In this document: positions 37,001 through 49,000 of the stretch, piece after piece
Layout of the letters: each line of letters starts with the position of its first letter
How positions within the stretch are numbered: position 1 is the first letter of the stretch
From: Hippasteria phrygiana
Taxonomy: Eukaryota; Echinodermata; Asteroidea; Valvatida; Goniasteridae
NCBI GenBank assembly: GCA_037893225.1
Contig: JAZGUH010000199.1
Location: forward strand, 2,046,001-2,110,000
Direction of reading: 5' to 3'
Length of the DNA stretch: 64,000 nt
Translations under genes and position numbers: made by a program
The notes under the pieces: generated by a model
Told to the model about the DNA's origin: nothing
Database searches by the model: none
Seen by the model: the letters and a program-made list of their open reading frames with translations, nothing else

Positions 37001-40000
37001 CGCAGAGACCGTTATGGAATGTTTAGGTGCCTTATCCGGCACAATAGGCATAGTCAGCGTTGTAGGTGTCATTAGTATACCTATAGGCGTAGTGTTAGAA
37101 GGATTAGCTATAGGATGCGTGGGTGTAAGTTTGGTATTAAAACGATTTAGTAAAAAGTTTAGAGGTAAAGCTAAGAAACACGATGAGATTAGAGTAGTAG
37201 CAGAAACAAAATTAAATACGATAAATGAATTGGTGTCTCAGGCTGTAGATGATGGTGATGTAAGTCACGAAGAATTTACTTTGATTAACGATGAATTAAA
37301 CAAGTTTAATGGAATGAAAGAAGCTATTAGGACACAAACTAAAGCGAGAGAAGAGTCTGTTTCTAACCAAAAAGAAATAGACGATGAGGTCAAAAAGAAA
37401 GTGGTCGAGCTTCTAGCGAAAGAAAAAAAAGATCTTATCGCAAAACTTACAACTTTAAATTAATCATAGCTAAAGAGTACGAGTGTGATTCTAACGTGAG
37501 TCCATTGAGACCTCCTAGCTACGCAAGTACTCAAGAGAGTTTAGAGACTAGGCCTAGCGCTCCTTGCAAAGAGTAGTTGTAGTTAGTAACAGACAAAAAC
37601 CCTCACCTCTACTCAGTAGAGGTGAGGGTTTTTTTTTGCCTTACGACAAATCATATTTTGCCTTTTCCGCCCGGGCGCCCCGGATATTTCGTACGCTTGT
37701 GGGATATGGAAAATACTTTTTATTTTCATGATTTTGTGCAAATTTTGGTGTGTAGTACCCCAGCAAAATTTTGGGCGATTTTTGGGGCTATTTTGTTTCT
37801 AAAAAATTTGACGTATGTACCCCCAGCAAAATTAGAGAGAAAAGTGAAAAAACAAGAAATGACATAGAACCGGCAAATTGCATACTACTCTTTGCATTGG
37901 ACTTGATGCCCTGATTTTGTCTAAGTACAAAGAATGTGCCATTGGTTTACTACACAGTGTTGGAGTTTGTGTGGTTAGGGAAGGATTCTAGTAAAAAGCC
38001 TTGGGCTGTTTAGGGTTAATGGTATTGGAAATTCTGATAGGTGATTCTACGGACCACCCCCCCCCCCCCCCAGGCCAAACAGTCGGGGATTTATCCTCCC
38101 ACCTCCCCTATCAACTCCCCAACCCCAAGATTCATGCTCATAAATACTGTTATCCTTGATTCTTTTTAAGGTATACTTGACAAATCCGATGATGTCCTTC
38201 AGGAGTTTGACCCAGCCCTGGTGTACAGTCTTGATGGTGAAGATGACCTGATACTGCATGAGGAATATAATGACAGGAATCTTGACAATGACATAGCTCT
38301 GCTCCGGCTGAATCGCAACGCCACGCTGAACTCCAGAATACGACCAATCTGCATGCCGCAGCCAGACATGCAAGGTGAGTAGGCCATAAGGATTGTTTTA
38401 TTTTTTTCGTCAAACAAACCACAAGGGAAAGTGACTAGGTAAATTTGAACAAATATTCAAAGTGAACCAAGAAAACTGGCAGGAGCGGGATTCAAACCTG
38501 CCACCGGGATTCGATCACTCAGTCCCCGCAATGTGGCTTTCCAGGTTGTACACAACGTATCGTAAAGTTGGGCGTGATCCCTGGCTATACGGCATTCTGG
38601 TTTATGACATCTGAGACTAGCGCCCACCCGAACAAAGACACTGACAATTTGGGAGACCTCCAACACAGGGCCAGATAGCTCAGTTGGTAGAGTGCTAGTA
38701 CGGTATTCCGGAGGTTGCAGGTTCGAATCCTGCTCCTACCAGTTTTCTTTGTTCACTTTGAATATTTTTTTTATTTTTTTTTAATGGAAGTCGCCTATTA
38801 AACACAAAGCTATAAGGCCACTTTAGGTAAAGGCTGTATGAACAAACGGGATATGGTTAACTACATTTTATATTGCCAACCCTGCCACCTTAATTACCAC
38901 CACATGTTCATTTTTCTGTTGAAAAACTGGTTTTCATATCAGTTGCTACATTTTTGTACACACACATGAACTTGGCACGTGAACTTGTAGATTTACAAAT
39001 CTGGGTCGTCAACGTTCAACGCAGAGTCAAATATTAAAGGAAATTATATCTTGGTATTGTAAATATTTTGTTTCCCAGATGATAGAATTTACTCGACGAG
39101 CGGAGAACAACCATTTGTGGCAGGGTGGGGGGCCACTGTTCCCTACGACGTGGATGACTGCTGGAACGGGGACAGGTTGTATCGTCCATCTTCCCCTGTG
39201 CTGAAGGAACTTGTCATTCCTCTGAAAACAGACCAAGAATGCAGGGACAGCCTTGATGATCATTTCAGATGTGAAACTGCTCACTCTTACAAGGCCGATA
39301 TAGCATTTTGCGCAGGGTATGCCGAGGGGAACTTGGATGCTTGCAGGGGGGACTCTGGAGGCCCCGTCATGAGGAAATTGTCTCTTCCTGATGGTACCGA
39401 ACGGTGGGTCCAGATCGGTATCGTTAGCTGGGGAGAAGGGTGCGCCCAAGATGGCCGCTACGGTATTTACACGAGACTTTCCAATTATAAAGACTGGATC
39501 CAGGAGCGCATTGGCACTGCGGCCTACCTGATATGTAAGTGCGTTTCACGTATCCTGCCCTGCTTTGTGTTGCAAAGTTGGCCATACGAAAGTTTGGAGA
39601 AAAAGAAAATCATCTTTTCCACATTTTCATAAAGAAAAAATTGCCCTCTGAAACATTTACCTTCAGTTAGAGATTTGGAAGCAACACTCACTGAGAATCC
39701 TTAAACTTCAATATTGCATTGATTAAAATTTGAAGGCTGCTTTTTCATTTTCTTATTTAAATTGGCGTCTTTTTTTTAGTAAAACGCTGAAGTGCGGAGA
39801 ATGAACAAAACGTGGGAGTTAATAATTGTTGATGACCTTTAACCCTAACCCCCTAGGGTGTGTGGTAAATCATATTAAAATTGGAGGATTCAGGACTGTT
39901 AGGGTTAACCCCATGAGTACGGTATTTTACGGGAGACGTCGGGGTGCCGCAGCGGCTCTGGCAGCCAAGCGAAATGGCCACAATGTGTTTGTGCAGTCAG

Positions 40001-43000
40001 GTGAAACATATACACAATAATCCAACAATGGATTGAAACTGCACAGAGGTCAATGGTGTCATCCGGCCTGGTGGCACTGTTATTTTTGCGCCGTTTGGTG
40101 TCATCCGTACGCAAGGGGTTAGAAGTAGTGCATCTCCTATTGAAGCACTGTAGTATGTTTACTCTGCTACGCTTAACTACACTTAAAATGGTTCATAATG
40201 GTCAGCAAAATATTACTGGTATTAAACTATAGCAGAAAATTCTGCAACGGTTTGCGTATTTCACAGGTTAGCATGGAAACTGGGCTTGTGCGCTTGCACA
40301 AAATCTCCATCTTCACGGCCAGTTTTGCCTTGCCCCATATTTACCTTGGCTGTCGTGCTCTTTTTTGCAAAAACATCTACATGTATATAAGCCTATTACA
40401 GCCACGGCAATCCTTGATTTCATTTGTTTTATTACATTTCGATGTCATGCCAGCCCAATTGGTGTTCTTAGAATCTCACTGCACATCATCACTATTAAAA
40501 CGCGACGCCGGCGAGCCCGCCGCAGCGTACGTACTCACACCGGGTAAACGGTGTATACACAAACTGAACCTGGCTTCGTGAGTCCCCACTACATACAGCG
40601 TACTGTACACATGTACACAAACTGAATCTAGTCCAGTTTCTGAGTGTGCCGATACTTCACAAGCAGTGATACCCCCGCCACAAGAATTAATGTCTGTATT
40701 CATACACACACACATACCAGCAGGAGTATGTACGGTAGATTTTGTGTGCAGAGTCAACCGACTGTCTTTTTCTCAGTACTTGCACGCAAGGTACACAAAC
40801 ATCATCTCCCTACCCCCCCCCCTCCCCCCCCCCCCGAAAAAAAAAAAACAAATACAAAACTTTCCTAGGCATTCTGGAACAAGATTTTTCTGAATGTTTT
40901 CTATTTTGGGGGTGGGATGGAGCGGAACTCCACTTGACGTTGGAATGCCATTTCATTGCTGCATGCTATTGAGGCTAGTGGCTGGTTGCACAACAGTTTC
41001 TAGTACTCTCCGTTATTATTACTAAAAAAAACCCAAAATCCCAGTTTTAGTTTGTTTAGGGTGCAGTCATTTTGCCAAATACCATTGCGCGACTTTCCGC
41101 TCGTTTGTTGAGCCATGCTAACTTATAATCACGCTCTTTTGTTGTTGGTTTATAAACAGCTTCATGTCAAAGGCCACCTGATCTGGCTCATGGTAGCTAC
41201 AGTAACGTACAAGGTGATTTACTAGTGCACGGGACTACCGTACGGTATCAGTGTGATCAGGGATATACCTTACAAGAACAGACGACGGAGTACCTTGTTT
41301 GTAGAGATGGGAGATGGGTTGGAGAGGAACCTGTATGCCAACCTGCTCCAGGTGAGAGAACATTCCAAAACTTGAAATACTCCTGTTTACAATTTTGTCT
41401 TGCATACCACACGTCGTCATTGGCAATATTTTGGTGTACTTTAAACATGGAAGTTATAAATAGAGGGTGCTAGACAATATTACTGTCGGAGGATTTAGCT
41501 ATATAAGGTTGCATTTTTAACAATCTTGTTACAGTTTATTTATAGTTTTAATTTAAAGTTTTATTATTTTGTATACAATTCGAGTTAGGATTGACAGGCT
41601 TTCAAGTCAAAGCTGGCCAGCTTGGATTGGTTTTTGTTTTGTTTATTTTTGTTGATTGTTTGTTGTATGTTTGAAATTTTGGCCGAATAAATAATAAAAA
41701 AAAAAATAATAATAATAATAATAATAAACCGGCGGCTGCTGTGGCAACTACTTTTTCTTTTTTTGTAATTTGTGGTTTGGAGGACTTTATTTAAAGGGAA
41801 AAAAACATTCTGAGAAACCTGTCTTGCAGTAATTCCCAGACTGAAAATGTGGTACGAAAAAAAAATCACCTCCTCTTCTCGTTGGAATTCTCCTTTTGAG
41901 GAGTTAGAACACGCCAGGAAATTAGGAGAGATCTTTTCATTTAATATCAACATTAAGCTTTTGAACGTTTAGGGCACTGTAGTTGGAAGAGTGCTTGTTT
42001 GGTACTCTGAAGGGTTAAATCTCACTTCTGCAAGTTTTCTTTAACTTTTAGAGGTTTTTTGTTGTAATTAGTTGTAGATTACTCTTCATGTGGGTACAAT
42101 AGAGCACCAAGCCAAGAAAGACGAAGAGGCAGAATAGCAGGTGGGGACGTGGCGGAGGATGGACAGTGGCCCTGGCAGGTGGCGCTGTTCTGCGATCAGC
42201 GCATTGCCAACTGCGATGACTGTGTGGTAAGGGCACGTCTCAAATGTTCACTGGTACACTCTCTGATCGTCAACCGAATACCTTTTTGCCGGTTCAAATA
42301 TTTGAAGAAAATGTATATGCACGTACAGATACGACTCTGACGCTATTTTAATAGAAAAGTTACAGTGCTTTGCAGTGTCAAATGTTGCCTTTTTGTCAAC
42401 AGTAACTTTTTGTGGATGGAGGTTTTATTGTTCCCCTCCAGAAAAAACCTTGACATTAATGTCACAAAAAATAATTACTGCAAAAACGAAGGCTGGAGTT
42501 TGGTTTTCTTATCAGATACGTACCCGCGACGATCTTGATACAACAGGCGCGTTGCAAATAAATGTCGAACAGGCGGTCCGTAACATCGATTACCCGATCT
42601 AAAACACCCGCGTGCTTTGCGTGCAACTTTTTACCGGCGCGGCAGGCAGTTGCAGCTGACGCTTAAAAAAAACTTGATTGGCGAGTATCGAATATTCGGT
42701 CAAACCCACATTCGAATGATCGAATACTAAATTATTTGAAAATGAACAGCCCTACTCTGCTTAATACCGACAGACGTTTAGGTCTACTGATACTTAAAGT
42801 TTTTGCTTAAAGGTACTGTACATGATTGGTCATTGTTGCAATTTTCAGCAATGGGTGGATTTGGGGGTTAGTATTTTATATTAAATATCATTCCACTGAC
42901 CTGTTCAAAGTTTTGCGTTGTTGGATGGCGGAAAAAACGAGAGAAAAACGGCGCTCGTTTTCAACCGTCGGGCGGATGATAGCCTTTAGTCAAGGCGCGC

Positions 43001-46000
43001 GTGGCTACCTGGATGCGTGACGCGCCCCGAATGCCAGCATGTCCGGGGCGCGCCACTCGTCCGGGTAGCCACGCGCGCCTTGACTAAAGGCTACAGGGCA
43101 GTTTTCTAACGATTTCCAGCTGGAAATCGTTGGGAAAAACGATATAAATTTCCACTTTTCTTGACAACGACAGCACACCTGGTGCCATAATTTCGCAGGA
43201 TGATTGAGACTACTATTAACTTACAGTCTAGTAAGGTATTTCAAAATAATTCAGTAAACAAATAAATTGGAGGATTACCAATCGTGTACAAAATTGCATG
43301 AAAGATGAAAAGATGAAAAGTTGCAATTTGTGTACTCGTTTACCCATTGGCTTGTGCACTGTGTTTATGCAAACATGGCTTACTGCACATGTGCTGTACA
43401 GTCGTTTTTGCAATTCTGCCTAATATTCTGTGTTGTTTTTTCAGCCGAACTTTTTCTGTGCTGGGAGTCTTATTGGTCGTAACTGGGTTCTATCTGCAGC
43501 ACAATGTTTTTTTGAAGGTTGTGCATGGTCTGATATCAGAGTATATACAGGTAAGAGCCATCAAACTGAGACAACTTCAGACAAAAAGTAGGAAAAACAT
43601 TTCATGTGTGCCGACTACAAAGGAATATAATGTGAAGAAAAATGTCTGGAAAGAAAAATGACGTAAATTGTCTGCGATAGTGATTTTTTTTTGGCACAGT
43701 TTATTATTTGTCAACTGCGCAGTGGGTAACAATAGGGACATTGGGACCCCACAAGGTAGTCTTTAGAAATCTAGGTACCCCACAAGGATTGAAAATCGTG
43801 TACAAAACCAATGGGAGGCCTTCTGAAAAAGTTGAAGTACAAACAAAAGAGGGACAATAGGAGGTCCGCGATTGCCGGTGTTTACACACTTGTGTGTGTG
43901 CGTTTGTATAGCTATTCAGACCGTGGACCTTTAACAAAGAGGACAATAGGGTCCGCGATTGTGTCAAGGTCCACGATTGAAAATCGTGTACAAAACCAAT
44001 GGGAGGCCTTCCGAAAAAGTTAGTTACAAACAAAAGAGGGACAATAGGAGGTCCGCGATTGCCGGTATTTACACACTTGCGTTTTAGTCTACTTGTGGGG
44101 TACATGTGTGAAAGGGTAACAATGGCGACAATACTACCCCACAAGTTCGGCTTTAGAAATCGACCTACCCCACAAGGTTTACGCTATGAGTTTTGAGATT
44201 TCAGTGGGGACAAAGGAGAATATAAGAAGGAAAGTAAAGTAGAACAATCATGTACCCCAGACTGAATGGCGTGTCAAGTGTGGATGTGTGTATGAGAGAC
44301 GCCCCCCCACCCCCCCCCCCCCCCCCTTAATAGTTGTATTTCAGCAAAGTATTGTTGCTCTCGGGAAAATTCATGTCACTGTCAGCGAAAATGGACAATG
44401 AAGAAATGAAATCAAACAGGCCTGAGTTCAGGGTGTATACGTTGATCCAAATTAAACGGCAACCTGGGGCCCTAAGATCAGTAGTAGCTTGAGTTTGCAG
44501 TTTAAGAAAGGTTAACCTCATGACTTCACACAGCTTTCATAGTATAAAAAAATCAGTGACATCTTTCAAGATTGTACACTTTATTTTTTTTAGTGGTATT
44601 TGAAATTCTACAACCCCCCCCCCCCCCCCCCCCCGGGATTTATGCTGATGAGTACTGTTATTCTTTTTAAGGTATACTTGACAAATCCGATGATGTCCTT
44701 CAGGAGTTTAACCCAGCCCTGGTGTACAGTCTTGATGGTGAAGACGCCGTGATACTGCATGAGGAATATAATGGCAGGAATCTTGACAATGACATAGCTC
44801 TGCTCCGGCTGAACCGCAACGCCACGCTGAACTCCAGAATACGACCAATCTGCATGCCGCAGCCAGATATGCAAGGTGAGTGGGTCATAATAATTGTGTA
44901 ATTTGTTTTATGGAAGTCGTCTGACACAAGGCTGAGACCACTTTAGGTATTAAGCTGTATGAAAAGAGTGGATAGATTTGGTTGGCCACATTTTGGATTG
45001 ACAACACTACCACCTTTACCATTTTCCTTTTATGTTCACCCTTTCCTCACCACATTCAGGGTTCGTACGGGTCATGGAAAACCTGGAAAGTCAGGGAATT
45101 TTGCTTTTGCATTTTCCAGGCCTTGAAAGTCATGGAAAAGGGTCAACTTCTTTAAATGTCATGGAAAGTCATGGAATTTCAAAACTCATTAAAATATATT
45201 TTTTTTAATAAAAAAAAAAAGGTAATTGCACGTTTCCGGTGTCATTTGTATTAAAGCCCGATCAGACACGTTCCCCCATTATTTTCCGTAAAAGTCGCAT
45301 TCAAATTCTGATGCCGGCAAATAAAATACCGCCCTCTATCACACTTTGCACTGTCGGCAATCTGACGAATCAGCGACTGCCTTATAAGGATGTTTGTCTG
45401 TCGCATGAACCGATGGCACTCCATTCACATCACTGTACAGGGAAACCTTGGATACAGTTTTCTCAAAATATTGTAATGGTGACACATGAATTTGATAGCG
45501 CCATTGGAATGATCCAAACTAGCTCTTTCTTATGGTATAAAGATCATGTATGGATGACGAAAAACACAAGCACTACAGTTCATTGAAACATGGTGAATAT
45601 ATTTGTTTGGATACTCTGGTGTGTGGTTCAGATGTTGATCAAACTCGACATTGGTATTAAAGCAACAGGGGTGCTGTGGCCTGTTAAAAACCTTGTTTTC
45701 ACATTGATACAATATTCGTACGTACACACATGCATGGTGGACATGTAGAGTTACATATTATTTGTCAACGTTTACCGCAGAGCCAAATAGTATAAAGGAA
45801 ATTTACTTTTAGGTGCTGTAATTATTTTTTTCCAGATGGCACAATTTATTCAACGAGGGGAGAACAACCGTTTGTGGCAGGGTGGGGAGCCACTGTTCCC
45901 TATGACGTGGATGACTGCCGGATGGGGGACAGGGTGTATCGTCCATCTTCCCCTGTGCTGAAGGAACTTGCCATTCCTCTGAAAACAGACGAAGAATGTA

Positions 46001-49000
46001 GGGACAGCCTCGATGATCATTTCAGATGTGAAACTGCTCACTCGTACAAGGCCGATATAGCATTTTGTGCAGGCTATACCGAGGGGAACTTGGATGCTTG
46101 CAAGGGGGACTCTGGAGGCCCCGTCATGAGGAAATTGTTTCTTCCTGATGGTACCGAACGGTGGGTCCAGATCGGTATCGTTAGCTGGGGAGAAGGGTGC
46201 GCCCAAGATGGCCGCTACGGTATTTACACGAGACTTTCCAATTATAAAAACTGGATCCAGGAGCGCATTGGCACTGCAGCCTACCTGATACGTAAGTGAT
46301 TTCAGATATCATGCTCCCCCCCCCCCCAAGTCTTTTGTCGTTGACGGCACCCTTTATTTTGGGACATTTTTAGCATCAAATGTACTCTTATACACCACGC
46401 AGTCGGGACTTTGCTGTTTCATATATTTTTTATCCAACACAATCCGTTTTTTGCAGACAGCGACTTTATTAATAGAAATTATACTCCCCTATAGAAATTA
46501 TACTTCTCTATAGAAATTATACTTCTCTATAGAAATTATACTTCTCTATAGAAATTATACTTCTCTATAGAAATTATACTTCAGGATTCCTATAAAGAGG
46601 AAAAATGTGACTGAAATAACATTGACCAAGACTCCATAGCTGGATGACTGATAATAATTTTGTTATTGTCTTGACAGCCATTGAGTGTCCAGAACTGTAT
46701 GCCCCGGAACACGGCAGCATGCAGGGCACACGGTTCGGCTACAACGATCAGGTTTACTTCGACTGCCAAAGAGGTTACAAGCTGTGGGGAAGTGAGAATA
46801 GGCGTTGCCAAGGCAACAGGACGTGGAGTGGGGAGGCGGCAACGTGTCGGGGTTTGTATTAGTGTTAAACGTGGTATTTTTTTCCTCATATGATGCACGA
46901 TATGGGGCAGAGAGAACCCCCCCTCTTTTGTGTTGGTCATTGTGTTCCCGGAATCTCAGGAATTCTTTTCAGATCTTGATGAAAATAAAGACTATTTTTC
47001 ATGTAAGAAGTTCCCGCATCAGGATCTGTCAATCTAGATTCTGAGGTTGCCTGTACGGTAACCAGGCTTAACATACGGGCTCCGTCCAGATACCAATGTG
47101 ATTTCACTGTTTCGTTTGTCGTCAGCTATCACATGTCCCCAGCCTGAGGCTCCGATACACGGTTCCGTCATATCTGCCAGGTACGGCCTGGATGCTATCG
47201 TTCGCTTCTCCTGCGATGATGAGTACACGATGGTCGGTAACCCGATAGCGAGGTGCACAGAGGAGGAGACATGGTCAGAAGACACCCCAACGTGCCAAGG
47301 TGAAGAGAGTTTGCCATTGACCTTAGTCACAACTGTGAAAGCGAGGCTTCTTATAGTAGATTCAACCTCTTATGTCCCCCCGCTGAATAGAGTGGAGAAG
47401 GTTCCTCCTTGAAAAAGCCGTCCATTGCAGCCTAGTACAATTTAGATTTTCCCCCGAATTTGAAAGCTATTTTCTGTGTTTTTGAAAGCTTAAAATCAAT
47501 CTTGTATTTTTTATATTTTTACAAACGAAAATAGTCTTTCATGTACATCATAGTATTTACAGTTGTCTCAGTGGAAGAGCAAGTGATACGCTACCGACGT
47601 TAACCTCTAAAATATGGACAGCGGCCATATACACCACACTGAATAGAGTGGAGATCCCTTTGGTGGGAATGAAAGCTTTGTTTGAAAAAGCTCCATCTAT
47701 TAATTACACTCCATTTCAAGAACAATATAGTTGAAACATGAATGAATTGAGTAGGTGCAGGAATGTGCCTATAGCCATCAACTGGCCAACCTGGTGGTCT
47801 TTTTCAAACTGCGATTATGGCCGCCGTCCATATTCAACTTAGAGGTTAACGTCGGTAGCGTATCACTTGCTCTTCCACTGAGCCAACTGTAAATACTATG
47901 ATGTACATGAAAGACTATTTTCGTTTGTAAAAAATATACAAAAATACAGGATTGATTTCAAGCTTTCAAAAACCAAGAAAATAGCTTTCAATTTTTTTGG
48001 GAAAATCTAAATTGTACTCGGCTGCAATTGACGGCTTTTTCATGAAAGGACTTTCTGCTTCTGGACGTTTCCGAATGCTGTTTGTTTGCCGTCTTCATTT
48101 GATCACCTTCGTTTTGTTTGGAATTTATTGCAGGTCATTGTATCGTGCCGCCCAGCCCTCGATATGGCTACTACAATTCAGGAAGATTCCAGAGTTACCG
48201 AGAGGGTCAAGTTGTTGAACATGGAACCGAAATACAGGTATGCCTCACTGGAGTCTGAAAAACTTACTTTGTGTGAATTATTCATTGTTAGCGACGAGGA
48301 CGTGTGTGGTCTGTCCTAACAGTGCAACATGTTATTTTTTGTCTAAAATCCGGACCTTTTTCATCACATTTTCGTTGTTTTTCCAGTTTTAGTGCTTTGC
48401 GCCATGTAGTCACAGCCTTATGTGACCATTTCTGCACTATACATTTTGAAAACCGGTTTCAGGCACATTTTTTTATTATCATTGTGTTTCAGGTTGCATG
48501 TTCCAGGAGATACGTCTTGAACAGTGATGAGACGTATATGTGCAACAATGGAGAGTGGTCGTTCGACGCACAGTGTATTGCACGTAAGTATGGAGGAATT
48601 TGTTTGTTTGAATTTTTCTTCATGCATATTCATGAACTACAAGCTTCTCTCATTAGTCAAATTTAGTGTAGGTATATAGAATACTAAAGTATAACATCAT
48701 TTGGCATGACAACTGGTTCGACAAACTTCTATAGTTTGACGTTATTACGCAGGTGTCAGGTACGCCACAAATCAACCACTGGCTATTAAACCAATGATCC
48801 TTAATTAAACTTTACTTTCATCTGGTGTTTTGTTCTCTGTCTGTGGTTTGCTTTGTTTTTCAGCTCCTTGCCCTAAGCTTGATGAAGTACCCTACGGATT
48901 GCTGACTTACGATCCTCCATTACGGAACCAGGCGTTGCTGACAGTTCCTCACGACACCCAGTCTACTTACAGCTGTCTGTATGGGTTTGAACAGCAAGAC

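Larger units (their letters stand above)
21740..37889 (+). mobile_element. Complete Polinton/Maverick element
   Basis: The 16,150-bp element begins AGTAGTATGC and ends in the complement. It has 228-bp terminal inverted repeats and a 5-bp target duplication. The AG...CT ends, protein-primed PolB, retroviral-type integrase, packaging ATPase and double-jelly-roll capsid protein together are diagnostic of Polintons, self-synthesising transposons thought able to form virions. Gene order is polB(+), three paralogues(-), 595-aa gene(+), integrase(-), then nine genes on +. All frames are open and the two terminal repeats look almost identical, so the insertion is recent or the element recently active. 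It lies in the SP-1 intron of gene B, same orientation for polB. Without it that intron would be about 695 bp, similar to its homologues (897 and 1121 bp). Confidence 0.96.

Noticed and set aside
38668..38743. Candidate functional tRNA gene with good A and B boxes
   Set aside because: The acceptor stem does not pair and the sequence continues into a SINE body shared with several other copies in the window.
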